DNA from: Candidatus Thorarchaeota archaeon
Lineage (GTDB): Archaea; Asgardarchaeota; Thorarchaeia; Thorarchaeales; Thorarchaeaceae
Reading direction: 5' to 3'
DNA length: 52,789 nucleotides
NCBI GenBank assembly: GCA_013388835.1
Contig: JACAEL010000035.1
Span: forward strand, 1-52,789
In this document: piece by piece, positions 1-8,116 of the stretch
Layout of the letters: the number at the start of each line of letters is the position of its first letter
Position numbering within the stretch: the stretch's first letter is position 1
Notes under the pieces: model-generated
What the model was told of the DNA's origin: nothing
Seen by the model: only the letters and a program-made list of their open reading frames with translations
The model's database searches: none
Translations under genes and position numbers: made by a program

Positions 1-695
1 GTCATTCCCTGTCCGAAGGCCTTGGTGTAGCCCAGGCTGAGATACGCGCCTCCGAGACCGGCAAGGCAGCCACTGATGACAACTGACAGGATGCGTGTCC
101 GGTCGACGTTCACACCAGCTGCGTCGAGTGTGCTCGGGTCCTCACCTGCGGCACGCACTCGGAGTCCGAACGGTGTCCGATAGAGGACATACCAGCTCAA
201 GATGACTATCACGAACATGAGATAGACTACTGGTGACTGAGAGCCGAATGCCGGACCGATTATGGGTATGTCTTGGATGATTGGAATCTCAACGTTGGGT
301 ATCTGTTTGTCGGAGGACAGGGGGGCAGAGTAGCCGGGGTTTCCCCAGACCATGATTGTGCCTATGGTGGAGATGCCGGAGCCAATTAGGATGATGCCTG
401 CACCGCTGACAATCTGATTACCCTTGAAGCTCACGCTCACAATAGCATGGATTGCAGCGAGCAAGCCGCCACCCACTACTGCTCCGAGCAGTCCAAGCCA
501 TGGATTCCCAACCGTATATGCTATCGCGACCGATGTGAAGGCCCCAATCAGCATCATGCCCTCAAGTCCGATGTTTACCACTCCGGAGCGCTCCGAGAAC
601 ATTCCGCCGAGCGCCGTCAGGACAAGTGGAGTGGACATCTGAAGGGTCGCTCCGAGCAACCAGCCTATGACCGATATGTCCAGTGACTGCATCAT
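1..695 (-). CDS. ABC transporter permease, BMP/nucleoside type (partial)
   Basis: Inner-membrane permease of a BMP-family importer; the 3' part lies beyond the left edge of the window, so only about 231 codons are visible. The frame begins MMQSLDISVIGWLLGATLQM and continues with the family hallmark FSERSGVVNIGLEGMMLIGA, followed by hydrophobic helices (LLGAVVGGGLLAAIHA) and the cytoplasmic coupling-loop region SFKGNQIVSGAGI. This is the pattern of the shorter of the two permeases (YufQ/NupQ-like). Its ATG overlaps the TGA of the upstream permease in an ATGA junction, preceded by GGGAGG, so the two are translationally coupled. The two permeases would form a heterodimer driven by the double ATPase encoded upstream. 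Substrate (nucleoside, purine or similar) is inferred from the family only. Confidence 0.9.
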   Translation of the reverse strand, partial: MMQSLDISVIGWLLGATLQMSTPLVLTALGGMFSERSGVVNIGLEGMMLIGAFTSVAIAYTVGNPWLGLLGAVVGGGLLAAIHAIVSVSFKGNQIVSGAGIILIGSGISTIGTIMVWGNPGYSAPLSSDKQIPNVEIPIIQDIPIIGPAFGSQSPVVYLMFVIVILSWYVLYRTPFGLRVRAAGEDPSTLDAAGVNVDRTRILSVVISGCLAGLGGAYLSLGYTKAFGQGM

Positions 696-2194
696 TGCGG
701 TGTACCTCCCTTGATGGTCGCCTCTTCCATTCGATGAGCCTGCATGCTGAGGACCAGTACTAATGAGCCAAGAGCGGCCCAGAAGACCATTCCTGCAGAG
801 TCACCGAAGGCGAGCATTGCGATTGAGCCGGTGATCCATGTGAGTGAGGTGACGAGCAGCATAGTGACTGTGCGTGGCCAGTTGGCCAGTAGGAGCGCGA
901 AGGACACAAACGCAAGGAGGCTAGCACTCAACATCAGGAGCGCAACACCGGGGACGATTCGAACCCATGAGGACACTGCACCTGTGCCGAGCACTCCGCC
1001 GGTGAGGGTCAGTACCAGAGCAGCGAGCCGTGGGCCGTGCCTGTACGGGTCCGTCACAACAAGTCGGCCCTGGGCAATGGTGCGCTCAGACAGCCATCGC
1101 ATGATTCTTGGTGCCGCGACGAGCACGACGACAAAGCCTTGGATGACAACCGCGAGTTGGAGCGGGACGCCGGACAGCTGCTGCATGCCTCGTGCGCCCG
1201 TCTTCAATATGCCAAAGAAGACGGCAGCCGCAAGGATACCGTAGGGGTTGTTGTTTCCGAGCACTGCGACCGTGATGCCATCCCAGCCCAGACCACTCGA
1301 CCAGTTCTTCACGAAACGATGGTGGTACCCGAGTATCTCTGATGCGCCCCCAAGTCCCGCGAGCAGACCCGCAAGGCCCATAGCCAGAGCCATGCGGCGC
1401 TTCGAGTTGATGCCAGCATACTCAGCAGCGTCTTGGTTCTGTCCAACAGCCCGCATCTCATAACCAATCACAGTGTGAGAGATAAGATAGTCCACAGCAA
1501 ACACGCTCAGGACGGCGAGCACCAGTCCAAAGTGCAGATATGCTCCGGCCAGGCTGGGGATATATGCCGTGGGAAGAACGTACGGAGTCTGTTCTACCTG
1601 TTGATTTGGCAGACGAAGTGGTCCTGCAGCAAGCCATCCCGTCAGCAGAATTGCAATGTAGCTCAGCATCATTGAGGTCACGACCTCATGCGCGCCGCGG
1701 TAGGCCTTCAAGAGGCCGGGCACTAGCCCCCAGAGGAATCCACACGACGCGGCAACAACGATGCAGACAAGCGGGTGGACCAAGATAGGCAGGACAACCA
1801 TGTATCCCACAATCGTGGCCACCATGGAACCAATGTAGAGCTGACCCTCTGGACCGATGTTGAACAGCCCACACTTGAACGCCAGACCCACGGACAGCCC
1901 AGTGAAGATGAGCGGAGTTGCGTCAGCCAGAACACGCGGCATATCGGTGGCAGCTGTGTATACCAGCGCCAGCCATGCCCGGGGAGCGTCATATCCTGCA
2001 AGGACCATGAGAAGTGTGCCCATGAACAACGCCAAGACCACCGAACCGAGTGTCCACCAGATCTGATTCTGGAACTCCTTGTCGAGGACCTTGTGCTTGA
2101 TCTCCGACCACTGGTTGCTGATCAACTCCGAAACACTCGGGCGACGGGCCTCAGATGGAGCCACAGTCGATTCCTGGGTATCCGTGGCGCTCAT
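692..2194 (-). CDS. ABC transporter permease, BMP/nucleoside type, with extra C-terminal helices
   Basis: Membrane permease, about 500 aa (YufP/NupP-like). The start is set by an ATGA overlap with the ATPase stop codon; a longer reading from 2269 would run 25 codons into the ATPase gene and is less likely. After a cytoplasmic N-terminus of about 45 residues come the permease-core helices, with the family motif FNIGPEGQLYIGSMVATIVG near residue 115 and the coupling region GAHEVVTSMMLSYIAILLTG. The core appears to end near residue 365 (RIMRWLSERTIAQG). It is followed by about 130 residues with roughly four further hydrophobic segments, which is longer than the usual 350 to 370 aa of this family. 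The role of this added membrane domain is unknown. It lies in one operon with the ATPase and the next permease. Confidence 0.92.
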   Translation of the reverse strand: MSATDTQESTVAPSEARRPSVSELISNQWSEIKHKVLDKEFQNQIWWTLGSVVLALFMGTLLMVLAGYDAPRAWLALVYTAATDMPRVLADATPLIFTGLSVGLAFKCGLFNIGPEGQLYIGSMVATIVGYMVVLPILVHPLVCIVVAASCGFLWGLVPGLLKAYRGAHEVVTSMMLSYIAILLTGWLAAGPLRLPNQQVEQTPYVLPTAYIPSLAGAYLHFGLVLAVLSVFAVDYLISHTVIGYEMRAVGQNQDAAEYAGINSKRRMALAMGLAGLLAGLGGASEILGYHHRFVKNWSSGLGWDGITVAVLGNNNPYGILAAAVFFGILKTGARGMQQLSGVPLQLAVVIQGFVVVLVAAPRIMRWLSERTIAQGRLVVTDPYRHGPRLAALVLTLTGGVLGTGAVSSWVRIVPGVALLMLSASLLAFVSFALLLANWPRTVTMLLVTSLTWITGSIAMLAFGDSAGMVFWAALGSLVLVLSMQAHRMEEATIKGGTPQ

Positions 2195-3813
2195 GCTACT
2201 GACGCCTCCTCTGTTACGTGACCCGCCATCAACAGACCCAGCTGCTCCTGTGTGGTGTCGGGGCTGCACATGGCAACGATACGCCCTCCATACATCACAG
2301 CAATCCTATCGGCCAGGTTTCGGACCTCGTCCAACTCTGCCGATACGAGGAGGACGGCGGCCCCTCTGTCACGCATCCCTAGCAGAACTCCATGAATGTA
2401 CTCTGTTGCACCGACGTCAAGTCCTCTCGTAGGTTGAGCTGCAAGAACCAGAGCCGGGTCGCCGCTCAGCTCACGAGCAACAACAGTCTTCTGCTGATTC
2501 CCTCCGGACATGGTCTTCGCAGCTGCGAGCGTATCAGGCACCTTGATTGCATACGAGGACACAAGCGTCTCTGAAGAGGCCCGTATGCACTGTTCATCTA
2601 TGATGAGACCTAGGGGCCCACGCGCATAGGGTGGCCTGTGGTGCTTCCCTAAAACGAGATTCTCTTGTACAGTGAATCCGAGGATGAGACCTCTACGATG
2701 GCGGTCCTCCGGAATGTGAGCAACCCGTATGTCGCGCACCTGCCTCGGTCCCATCTTGGTACTCTCCACGCCGGAGATACTGATTCGTCCTGATGCCGGA
2801 CTCCTCAGGCCAGCAAGTGCTTCCACCAGCTCGGTCTGTCCGTTCCCCTCAACGCCTGCCACGCCCAGTATCTCGCCCGCCCGGACCTGGAGGCTGACAG
2901 ACTTCACCACTTCAAGCCCACGATTGTCCCTGACGCAGAGTCGGTCCACATCCAGTACGACCTCTCCCGGTCTGGCTGGTGTCTTCTCCAACGTGAACAC
3001 AACCTCACGTCCGACCATCATCAAGGCAAGTTGCTGTGGGCTAGTATCCGCAGTCTGCACTGTCCCGACCAGCGCTCCATCCCGGAGGACCGATATCCGG
3101 TCGCAGATTGCCATCACCTCCCGCAACTTGTGAGTGATGAGGATGATTGTCTTTCCCTGCTCCTTGAACTTCCTGAGAGTCACAAAGAGCTCGTCAACCT
3201 CTTGAGGGGTCAGCACGCTTGTCGGCTCGTCGAGAATCAGTATCTTCGCCTCACGATAGAGGGTCTTGATGATCTCCACTCGTTGCTGAAGACCCACGGA
3301 CAGGTCCTGTACGAGTGAGTCGGGATTGATGACCAATCCGTTCTCTTCAGCAATCTGCTTGATTCTTTTCGACGCTGCGGCATAGTCCAACGAGAAGAGC
3401 ATGCTGAGCGGACCGGCTTTCTTCAGACCTGCGCATATGCCGAGAGCCAGCACAGGCTCAAGTCCTAGTATCACATTCTCAGTGACCGACAGTCGCGGAA
3501 TGAGCTTGAAGTGTTGATGCACCATCCCGACCCCATGCGCAATCGCGTCCACAGGGGAGGACGGACTCACCTCTTGACCGTCAATCAGAATCTTGCCAGC
3601 ATCCCTTCTCAAGAGGCCGTATAGTATGTTCATCAGGGTGGACTTGCCTGCACCGTTCTCACCCAGCAGTCCGTGGACTTCCCCCCGACGGATGCGGATA
3701 GTGATGGACTTGTTCGCCTGGACACCGCTGGGAAAGGTCTTGTCAATCCCTATTAGCTCCACGGAGTATTCTGAGTCCGAGATGGGTATCGCCTCGCTTA
3801 GTCGTACCGACAA
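2191..3813 (-). CDS. ABC transporter ATP-binding protein with two nucleotide-binding domains (BMP importer)
   Basis: Cytoplasmic ATPase (540 aa) powering the BMP-type importer; YufO/NupO and sugar-importer (RbsA-like) architecture with two ABC domains in one chain. Domain 1 has Walker A GENGAGKST, signature LSVGLQQRVEI and Walker B ILILDEPTS. In domain 2 (from about residue 260) the Walker A is degenerate (GVEGNGQTE, no GKS/T), the signature is MSGGNQQKTV, and the Walker B region reads LVLAAQPTRGLD. One degenerate site is usual for this family. The start is a TTG at 3813, about 25 nt downstream of a TATA-like box on the minus strand (3828-3838), so the transcript may be leaderless. The gene is followed by ATGA coupling to the permease. 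About 680 bp containing two repeat copies and a hairpin separate it from the binding-protein gene, so it probably has its own promoter. Confidence 0.95.
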   Translation of the reverse strand: MSVRLSEAIPISDSEYSVELIGIDKTFPSGVQANKSITIRIRRGEVHGLLGENGAGKSTLMNILYGLLRRDAGKILIDGQEVSPSSPVDAIAHGVGMVHQHFKLIPRLSVTENVILGLEPVLALGICAGLKKAGPLSMLFSLDYAAASKRIKQIAEENGLVINPDSLVQDLSVGLQQRVEIIKTLYREAKILILDEPTSVLTPQEVDELFVTLRKFKEQGKTIILITHKLREVMAICDRISVLRDGALVGTVQTADTSPQQLALMMVGREVVFTLEKTPARPGEVVLDVDRLCVRDNRGLEVVKSVSLQVRAGEILGVAGVEGNGQTELVEALAGLRSPASGRISISGVESTKMGPRQVRDIRVAHIPEDRHRRGLILGFTVQENLVLGKHHRPPYARGPLGLIIDEQCIRASSETLVSSYAIKVPDTLAAAKTMSGGNQQKTVVARELSGDPALVLAAQPTRGLDVGATEYIHGVLLGMRDRGAAVLLVSAELDEVRNLADRIAVMYGGRIVAMCSPDTTQEQLGLLMAGHVTEEASVA

Positions 3814-3827
3814 CGAAAGAGTACTGG

Positions 3828-3838
3828 TCTATTTATCC
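3828..3838 (-). promoter_or_regulatory. TATA-like promoter element of the BMP ATPase-permease operon
   Basis: On the minus strand the sequence reads GGATAAATAGA, an archaeal TATA-box-like element. Its centre lies about 20 to 25 nt upstream of the TTG start at 3813, which matches the distance to the transcription start in archaea and would give a leaderless or nearly leaderless mRNA. It supports independent transcription of ATPase and permeases from the binding-protein gene. Confidence 0.5.
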
Positions 3839-4057
3839 ATAGGGGTGTCTGGCAGTGTCATCCCGACTGAGCGTCGGAAGTCACATAGACACCCCCGGCA
3901 GATGACAGGTCAATATGCGCAGTCGGAGCCCATCACAAGACCAACACAGCCATTTGTTGTCTGAGTGTGACAAGACCACAGTGACAATCTCCAACTGAAC
4001 AAGAGCAGGGATATGCAGCTGCCCGGGACTCAGACCTGCTTGGGCATGGCTGGGTAG

Positions 4058-4250
4058 GCAGCAGCTGCTTGGAAGTTGGACGGTCTTGGTTGGACATCGC
4101 TGCGTGGTGCGTACATACCTCCGTGCGGGAACGGAGAGCTCGAGGTCGGCTCGACATCTCATGAGACCTCCTCTTGAGGAGAGACCCCAGTGCCGTTTCT
4201 GGGAGTGACAGGACTGCTGTGTCAAACTCTGTCCAGCTGAAAATGAACGG
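4058..4250 (-). repeat. Dispersed repeat of about 190 bp, copy A (minus orientation)
   Basis: Read on the minus strand this copy begins CCGTTCATTTTCAG and ends near GCAGCTGCTGCC. It matches the copies at 5727-5942 and 37592-37777 over nearly the whole length, with the strongest conservation in CGGCACTGGGGT, TGTCGAGCCGACCTCGAGCTC TCCGTTCCC and CACCACGCAGCGATGTCC. It contains the short inverted repeat GAGGTC / GACCTC. It lies directly beside diverged copy D in the same orientation (tandem). There is no transposase-like frame inside. The long reading frame that crosses A and D (3881-4414) is explained by the repeat itself and is not called as a gene. Confidence 0.85.
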
Positions 4251-4258
4251 TCTGCAAC

Positions 4259-4435
4259 AGAGCCCCGGAGCTGAACAGTCCTGGGCATCACTGAGTGAAG
4301 CTTGTACAACTCCGATGCGGAAGCCGAGAACGCGAGGTCAGCCTGACACCTCATGATGCCTCGCGTGGTGAGTCGACCTAGCGGCGTCTCATGGGAGCGA
4401 GGATACTTCTGCATCCAGCCTGTGCGGCCGAGAGT
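4259..4435 (-). repeat. Dispersed repeat, diverged copy D (minus orientation, tandem with A)
   Basis: Minus-strand reading from 4435 shows CGTTCACTCTCGG, then CACAGGC, TCGCTCCCATGAGACG, CGAGGCATCATGAGGTGTCA, GCTGACCTCG and a GATGCCCAGGACTG tail. These line up in order and spacing with CCGTTCATTCTCAG, CACAGGC, TCACTCCCAGAAGACG, CGAGGTCTCGTGAGGTGTCG, GCCGACCTCG and GATGTCTAAGACCG of copy C. Identity is clearly lower than among A, B and C, so this is an older copy or a related subfamily. The left stem of the internal inverted repeat is partly lost. Confidence 0.7.
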
Positions 4436-4443
4436 GAACGACA

Positions 4444-4478
4444 GTTGAGAAAAGAGAATGGAGAGGCAGTGCCTCTCC
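4444..4478 (-). terminator. Hairpin plus T-rich tract after the BMP binding-protein gene
   Basis: On the minus strand an 8-bp perfect stem, GGAGAGGC / GCCTCTCC with a 3-nt loop (4460-4478), starts 17 nt after the stop codon of the binding-protein gene. It is followed by the pyrimidine-rich tract ATTCTCTTTTCTC. T-rich tracts terminate transcription in archaea, and a hairpin can protect the 3' end. This would separate expression of the binding protein from the ATPase and permeases. Confidence 0.55.
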
Positions 4479-4494
4479 TCTGTGGGTGACGAGT

Positions 4495-5538
4495 CTATGG
4501 CAACCAGTACTTGGTACTGGGAACAGTTATCGAACCGTTGATTATGGCTGCCTTGAGATCCTCCACAATCGCCGTGACGTTGGAGGGCAGTGGTCGGAGG
4601 GCTGCGTTGACCTCATACCCAAGACCACCGTTTTCTAGATCGAAGACGCGGATGCCTCCGTGGAAATTGCCCTGTATTGCATCCTTGATGGTTTCATACA
4701 CCGCCACGTCGACGCGCTTCAGCATCGAAGTCAGGCAGACGGTGGGTGGTGCTGGATTGGAGGGGTCAGCACATCCAAGATACATCTGCGGACTGTCAAC
4801 TCCAATCACATACTTGTCGGTCTTCTCCTTTGCACTCTCGAAGACGCCCAGTCCAGAACGGCCGGCTGCGGCGAAGATTATGTCTGTGCCAGCGTTGTAC
4901 ATGACATCTGCAAGAGCCTTGCCTGTCGCAGTGTCAACCCAGTTCCCGGTGTAGCCGATTGTGTAGTTCACGCCAGGCTTTGTCCAGTTGGCACCGAACA
5001 CGAATCCTCCCGCGAACTTGTTGATCAGGTCGATGTCCATACCGCCGATGAAACCGACCTTGTCGGTCTTTGTCATCAGGCCAGCTATCGCGCCCACAAG
5101 CGCTGAGCCCTCGTTCTCAGCAAATACCAGGCTTGAGACATTGGGAAGGGGCACCACCATGTCGACTATCGCGAACCGCTGGTTTGGCGTCTCGTTAGCG
5201 ACCTTTGTGAGGGCATCTGCTTGGTCAAAGCCTATCGAGATGATGACATCATACGGCGCACGGCCAGCATGTTGTGCGTATGTACGGAGATACCCCTCGT
5301 ATTCCGAGATCTGGGTCGGCTCCACATACGTGAAGGCCACACCGAACTCGTTTCTGGCTCGAACGGCGCCTTCGTAGCAGCCATCGTTGAAGCTCTTGTC
5401 GCCCAGTCCGCCAGTCGCAAAGACTATGGCAACCCTCGGCGTCCCGCCGAACAGAGTGGGTCCCAGCAATACGACTGCGCCGACACCGGCAGCCACAACG
5501 ATGATGATTACGATGGCACCAAGCATCTTAGTGTCCAT
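4495..5538 (-). CDS. BMP-family substrate-binding protein (membrane-anchored)
   Basis: Extracytoplasmic binding protein (347 aa) of the BMP/PnrA-like family, which binds nucleosides or related ligands for the neighbouring ABC importer. The N-terminus MDTKMLGAIVIIIVVAAGVG is an uncleaved anchor or signal helix with no lipobox Cys. The family motifs are clear: VAIVFATGGLGDKSFNDGCY at about residue 35, IISIGFDQADALTKVA, KVGFIGGMDIDLINKFAGGF near 170, and IIFAAAGRSGLGVFESAKE followed by VIGVDSPQMY near 240. The length is normal for the family. It is the first gene, in transcription order, of the importer region, and is flanked by repeat copies A/D on one side and B on the other. An A/T-rich promoter-like stretch (GGCTTTTTTAGG on the minus strand, about 5617-5628) lies upstream. 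Ligand unknown. Confidence 0.93.
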   Translation of the reverse strand: MDTKMLGAIVIIIVVAAGVGAVVLLGPTLFGGTPRVAIVFATGGLGDKSFNDGCYEGAVRARNEFGVAFTYVEPTQISEYEGYLRTYAQHAGRAPYDVIISIGFDQADALTKVANETPNQRFAIVDMVVPLPNVSSLVFAENEGSALVGAIAGLMTKTDKVGFIGGMDIDLINKFAGGFVFGANWTKPGVNYTIGYTGNWVDTATGKALADVMYNAGTDIIFAAAGRSGLGVFESAKEKTDKYVIGVDSPQMYLGCADPSNPAPPTVCLTSMLKRVDVAVYETIKDAIQGNFHGGIRVFDLENGGLGYEVNAALRPLPSNVTAIVEDLKAAIINGSITVPSTKYWLP

Positions 5539-5726
5539 TCTGTTTTGCTCCAGTTTCTCTCATGTGGATTGCACACGCCAGAGCGAGTGCTTGTAGTAGT
5601 ACTGTGCTATAACCTCCTAAAAAAGCCGCCGAGCGATGAGGACCCAGATGGTCACCTCAGAAAAGACCGTGACGTGACTGGACAGTAATCGAATCGAGTG
5701 GCTGGATAGCCACTGACTCATCCGGA

Positions 5727-5942
5727 CCGTTCATTTTCAGTTGGACAAAGAACAGATGTGCTCACGCGCACTCATATCTTCTGGACACAAGAGTCCTTTC
5801 ACACCCAGGAGACGGCACTGGGGTGACTCCCCGAGGTCTCGTGAGGTGTCGAACCGACCTCGAGCTCTCCGTTCCCACATGGAGGTACATATGCACCACG
5901 CAGCGATGTCCAAGGTCGTTTGACATCTGGGCAGCTTCTGCT
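5727..5942 (+). repeat. Dispersed repeat, copy B (plus orientation)
   Basis: Begins CCGTTCATTTTCAGTTGG and ends GGGCAGCTTCTGCTC. It matches copy C closely in the core (GACGGCACTGGGGT, CGAGGTCTCGTGAGGTGTCG, CCGACCTCGAGCTCTCCGT, CACCACGCAGCGATGTC) and carries about 30 bp extra between the CCGTTCAT end and the core. The inverted repeat CGAGGTC / GACCTCG (7 bp, 17-nt loop) is intact. Together with copies A and D it brackets the BMP binding-protein gene in inverted orientation. Confidence 0.85.
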
Positions 5943-6013
5943 CATCCCTGCTGGGCTAACGCCTCACCCAGAGGCAGTCGGGTGCCGGACGCTGGGATTC
6001 CCAAGTTGGAAGG

Positions 6014-6022
6014 TAATATAAG
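6014..6022 (+). promoter_or_regulatory. TATA-like element upstream of the 8-helix membrane protein
   Basis: TAATATAAG, preceded by GGAAGG, lies about 25 nt upstream of the ATG at 6042. This is the distance expected for a TATA box of a leaderless transcript. It also shows that the frame running further upstream through repeat copy B is not part of the gene. Confidence 0.45.
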
Positions 6023-6041
6023 TCGACGACTGACAGCCTGT

Positions 6042-6902
6042 ATGAAGGTGAGATTAGAGCACATGTCGGAACATGAATTCGCAGAAGGGCCACAAGGCAA
6101 GAGGCCGAGGAGTATTCTGACGCGACGCGTTCGTCAGAAACTGAAACAGTATGTCACCGTGTTCTTATTCATGGCGTGGATTGGCTTCGTGAGTGTCTGG
6201 CTGCTGATGCTTGCTCAGGACCATGATCTCATACAGAACATTGCAGTGGTTGTGTCCAGCTTCATCATGATGTGTGGACTGGTAGGAATGATGTGGGCGT
6301 CTACCGATTCGAGTGCCGAGCGCCATGCATGGAGAATCAGCGTGTCTATCCTATTTGGGACCGGATGGCTGGCATTCATAGTACTGTGGCCTGCATTCTA
6401 CGCGGGGAGCTATACGCTCTACCAGAATGTTGCGCTGCTGATTGTCGCAACGGTCACAGCTCTTTTGGCCAACATGCTCGCGTGGGGTTCGACCGCTTCG
6501 CGTGATATGCAGGGCGGAGTCAGGCAGGTGGGAGCCACGGCGGTCGTATTCATAGGCTGGTGTCTCTTCATCGCATACTGGCTCTGGTTCGAGCCGGTCG
6601 ACCTCATTTGGGAACGGGACGTTGCTGTAGGCATAATGTCCATGATAGCTGGAGTGTTGGTCCTGGCAGCCATTTGGCTTCCATATGGTAGGAGACACGG
6701 TGAGATCAATGGACTGTGGGTCATAGCTCTCTTCCTGGCATGGCTTGCGCTACTGTGTGTGTGGTTCTGGTTCTTTGCAGAGCCCCTGAACTTGTATCAA
6801 AACACCGCAGTCACCTTGATCAGTCTCGTGATAACTGGCGTGATAGCTGCTCTCGTGGGCCGCAGCAGAGAGTTCAACATCCGAGACCTCAGCTTCGACT
6901 GA
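6042..6902 (+). CDS. Eight-helix membrane protein built of four internal repeats
   Basis: Unrecognised integral membrane protein (about 286 aa). After a charged cytoplasmic N-terminus of about 40 residues come four similar units, each about 50 residues and two helices. The recurring pattern is an aromatic helix with W in fixed places (FMAWIGFVSVWL; TGWLAFIVLW; FIGWCLFIAYWLW; FLAWLALLCVWFW), then a short loop with L-Y/I-QN-A/V (LIQNIAVV; LYQNVALL; ERDVAVG; LYQNTAVT) and a second hydrophobic helix. The third unit has lost QN. The unit spacing suggests duplication of a two-helix hairpin. The start at 6042 fits the TATA-like element; an ATG at 6063 behind GGTGAG is the alternative. It stands alone and is convergent with the next gene. 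No transporter or enzyme signature was seen. Confidence 0.8.
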   Translation: MKVRLEHMSEHEFAEGPQGKRPRSILTRRVRQKLKQYVTVFLFMAWIGFVSVWLLMLAQDHDLIQNIAVVVSSFIMMCGLVGMMWASTDSSAERHAWRISVSILFGTGWLAFIVLWPAFYAGSYTLYQNVALLIVATVTALLANMLAWGSTASRDMQGGVRQVGATAVVFIGWCLFIAYWLWFEPVDLIWERDVAVGIMSMIAGVLVLAAIWLPYGRRHGEINGLWVIALFLAWLALLCVWFWFFAEPLNLYQNTAVTLISLVITGVIAALVGRSREFNIRDLSFD

Positions 6903-6947
6903 TTCCCTCGGCCAGCTGGAGAAGGGAGGCAGTCGCTCGTGTCTCCC

Positions 6948-8048
6948 TTACTCGGCGACATCACACCGTTTCAGGAACGGAAACGCTGTGTAGACAAGCT
7001 GGCTTGCGTCCGCGTAGTCCTCCGGGTTGACAATGTCCGAATAGGTCTCGCGTGGATACCGCTGGACGAACTGGTCAGCAAACAGCTGGAGCGAACGAAG
7101 CAGGACGAGGGTTGCGCGCTCCACCACAGCGACGAATATCACTCCCTCGTCTTCACGCGGCTCAATCAGTATCGCGCGGTTGGATGTAGACACTCTCCTG
7201 AGTGAGGATGCGGACTTCGAGGTCTCCTTCATGAACAGAGACATGGCACAGATGGCTGAAGACAACAGACCCGGGTCTGATACATCCGGGTCATGGCCAT
7301 AGGAGTACAGGTATACTCCTGAGTCTCGTATCACAGAGATTGAGTAGACGTCGACCGGCAGACGGTACATGTACTCTATGTCGGTGATAAGGGCAATCAC
7401 TATCATTAGCATCATTGAAATCCGGAGCAAGTCAAGGACCATCTCGACACTGAGACCCGTCAGCAGCGGTGTCCCTTGGAAGTTTGGTACGTCGTAGAGG
7501 ACGACGTTAATCACGTACGAAATGGAGATTGTCACAAGGGACAGAGCAATGACTGCGCTCCTCCTGTCGGCCTGTCGCTGGTTGGCCTCATGGAAGACCC
7601 TTGCTCCATGCAGGAAGACGACGATAGAGTACAGTGCAAAACCCGCCTTCCAGACAAGGGCAAGGATGTTGCCCTCAAGCGCAGGTTGAGAGAGACTGGC
7701 AAAGCCGCAGATGATCGTTGTTGTGCCCAGAAAGGTAACCAGAGATGCGACTCTCCAGTCGGGAAACTCCTGCCGCAGAGCCATGAAGAAGAGACCCATC
7801 AATGCGAACGTGAGGACCCAGAAACTGAGTGTGATCCTCAGTATGAGGTCAGAGGCGAGCCCGAGAGGATTGAACTCGGGTCCTGACAGGGCAACGTTTG
7901 TGATACCTGTCAATGAGCCGAGGGCAGTGGCCTCCTTGATGAAGTAGACCTTTCTTCTTGTCTTGCGTTCCCTTATCCCAAAGACCATTGTGATCAGAAG
8001 GAAGCCTGTGATGAGCCCAAGGCCGACTATGAACAGACCCAAATCCAT
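6948..8048 (-). CDS. Membrane protein with C-terminal longin/roadblock-like domain (locus 1)
   Basis: About 366 aa. Residues 1-225 form six or seven hydrophobic helices (GLFIVGLGLITGFLL; ITLSFWVLTFALMGLFF; VTFLGTTTIICGF; and others). The soluble C-terminus starts at PVDVYSISVIRDSGVYLYSY and has the order of a longin/roadblock-like fold: a strand with I-R-D-S-G-V-Y-L-Y-S-Y, a helix LLSSAICAMSLFMKE, strands RAILIEPREDEGVIFVAVV, a helix LRSLQLFADQFVQRY, and a final helix ASQLVYTAFPF. Such domains often bind small GTPases; a receptor-like role is inference. The start chosen (MDLGLF) gives a sensible N-terminus; an ATG 10 codons upstream is possible. It has the same architecture as the protein at 38087-39067. 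It lies downstream of, and in the same direction as, the His-less kinase at 8226, with a 177-nt gap containing hairpins. Confidence 0.8.
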   Translation of the reverse strand: MDLGLFIVGLGLITGFLLITMVFGIRERKTRRKVYFIKEATALGSLTGITNVALSGPEFNPLGLASDLILRITLSFWVLTFALMGLFFMALRQEFPDWRVASLVTFLGTTTIICGFASLSQPALEGNILALVWKAGFALYSIVVFLHGARVFHEANQRQADRRSAVIALSLVTISISYVINVVLYDVPNFQGTPLLTGLSVEMVLDLLRISMMLMIVIALITDIEYMYRLPVDVYSISVIRDSGVYLYSYGHDPDVSDPGLLSSAICAMSLFMKETSKSASSLRRVSTSNRAILIEPREDEGVIFVAVVERATLVLLRSLQLFADQFVQRYPRETYSDIVNPEDYADASQLVYTAFPFLKRCDVAE

Positions 8049-8116
8049 CCCATAACACCGCTGGACTCGGAGTAACACCGCCTAATGAAGAGACGCCTGA
8101 CATAGTGATGGAGCCA

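Larger units (their letters stand above)
5539..6041. other. Intergenic region between divergent genes, with repeat copy B
   Basis: About 500 bp between the binding-protein gene (minus) and the 8-helix membrane protein (plus). It holds promoter-like A/T-rich stretches near 5610-5625 for the minus gene and near 6014-6022 for the plus gene, and repeat copy B in the middle. A frame of the downstream gene runs upstream to 5823 but only because copy B is open in that frame. No separate gene was recognised. Confidence 0.6.

Noticed and set aside
950-975. GATTCGAACCC, resembling a tRNA T-arm
   Set aside because: It lies inside the permease coding sequence and no acceptor or anticodon stems surround it.
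3881-4414. 177-codon minus-strand frame with two similar segments (RGxMRCxADLxxS pattern)
   Set aside because: The internal similarity is due to tandem DNA repeat copies A and D; copies B and C change residues at all codon positions, so no protein is conserved.
5823-6041. N-terminal extension of the 8-helix membrane protein
   Set aside because: It consists of repeat copy B and lies upstream of the TATA-like element at 6014-6022.
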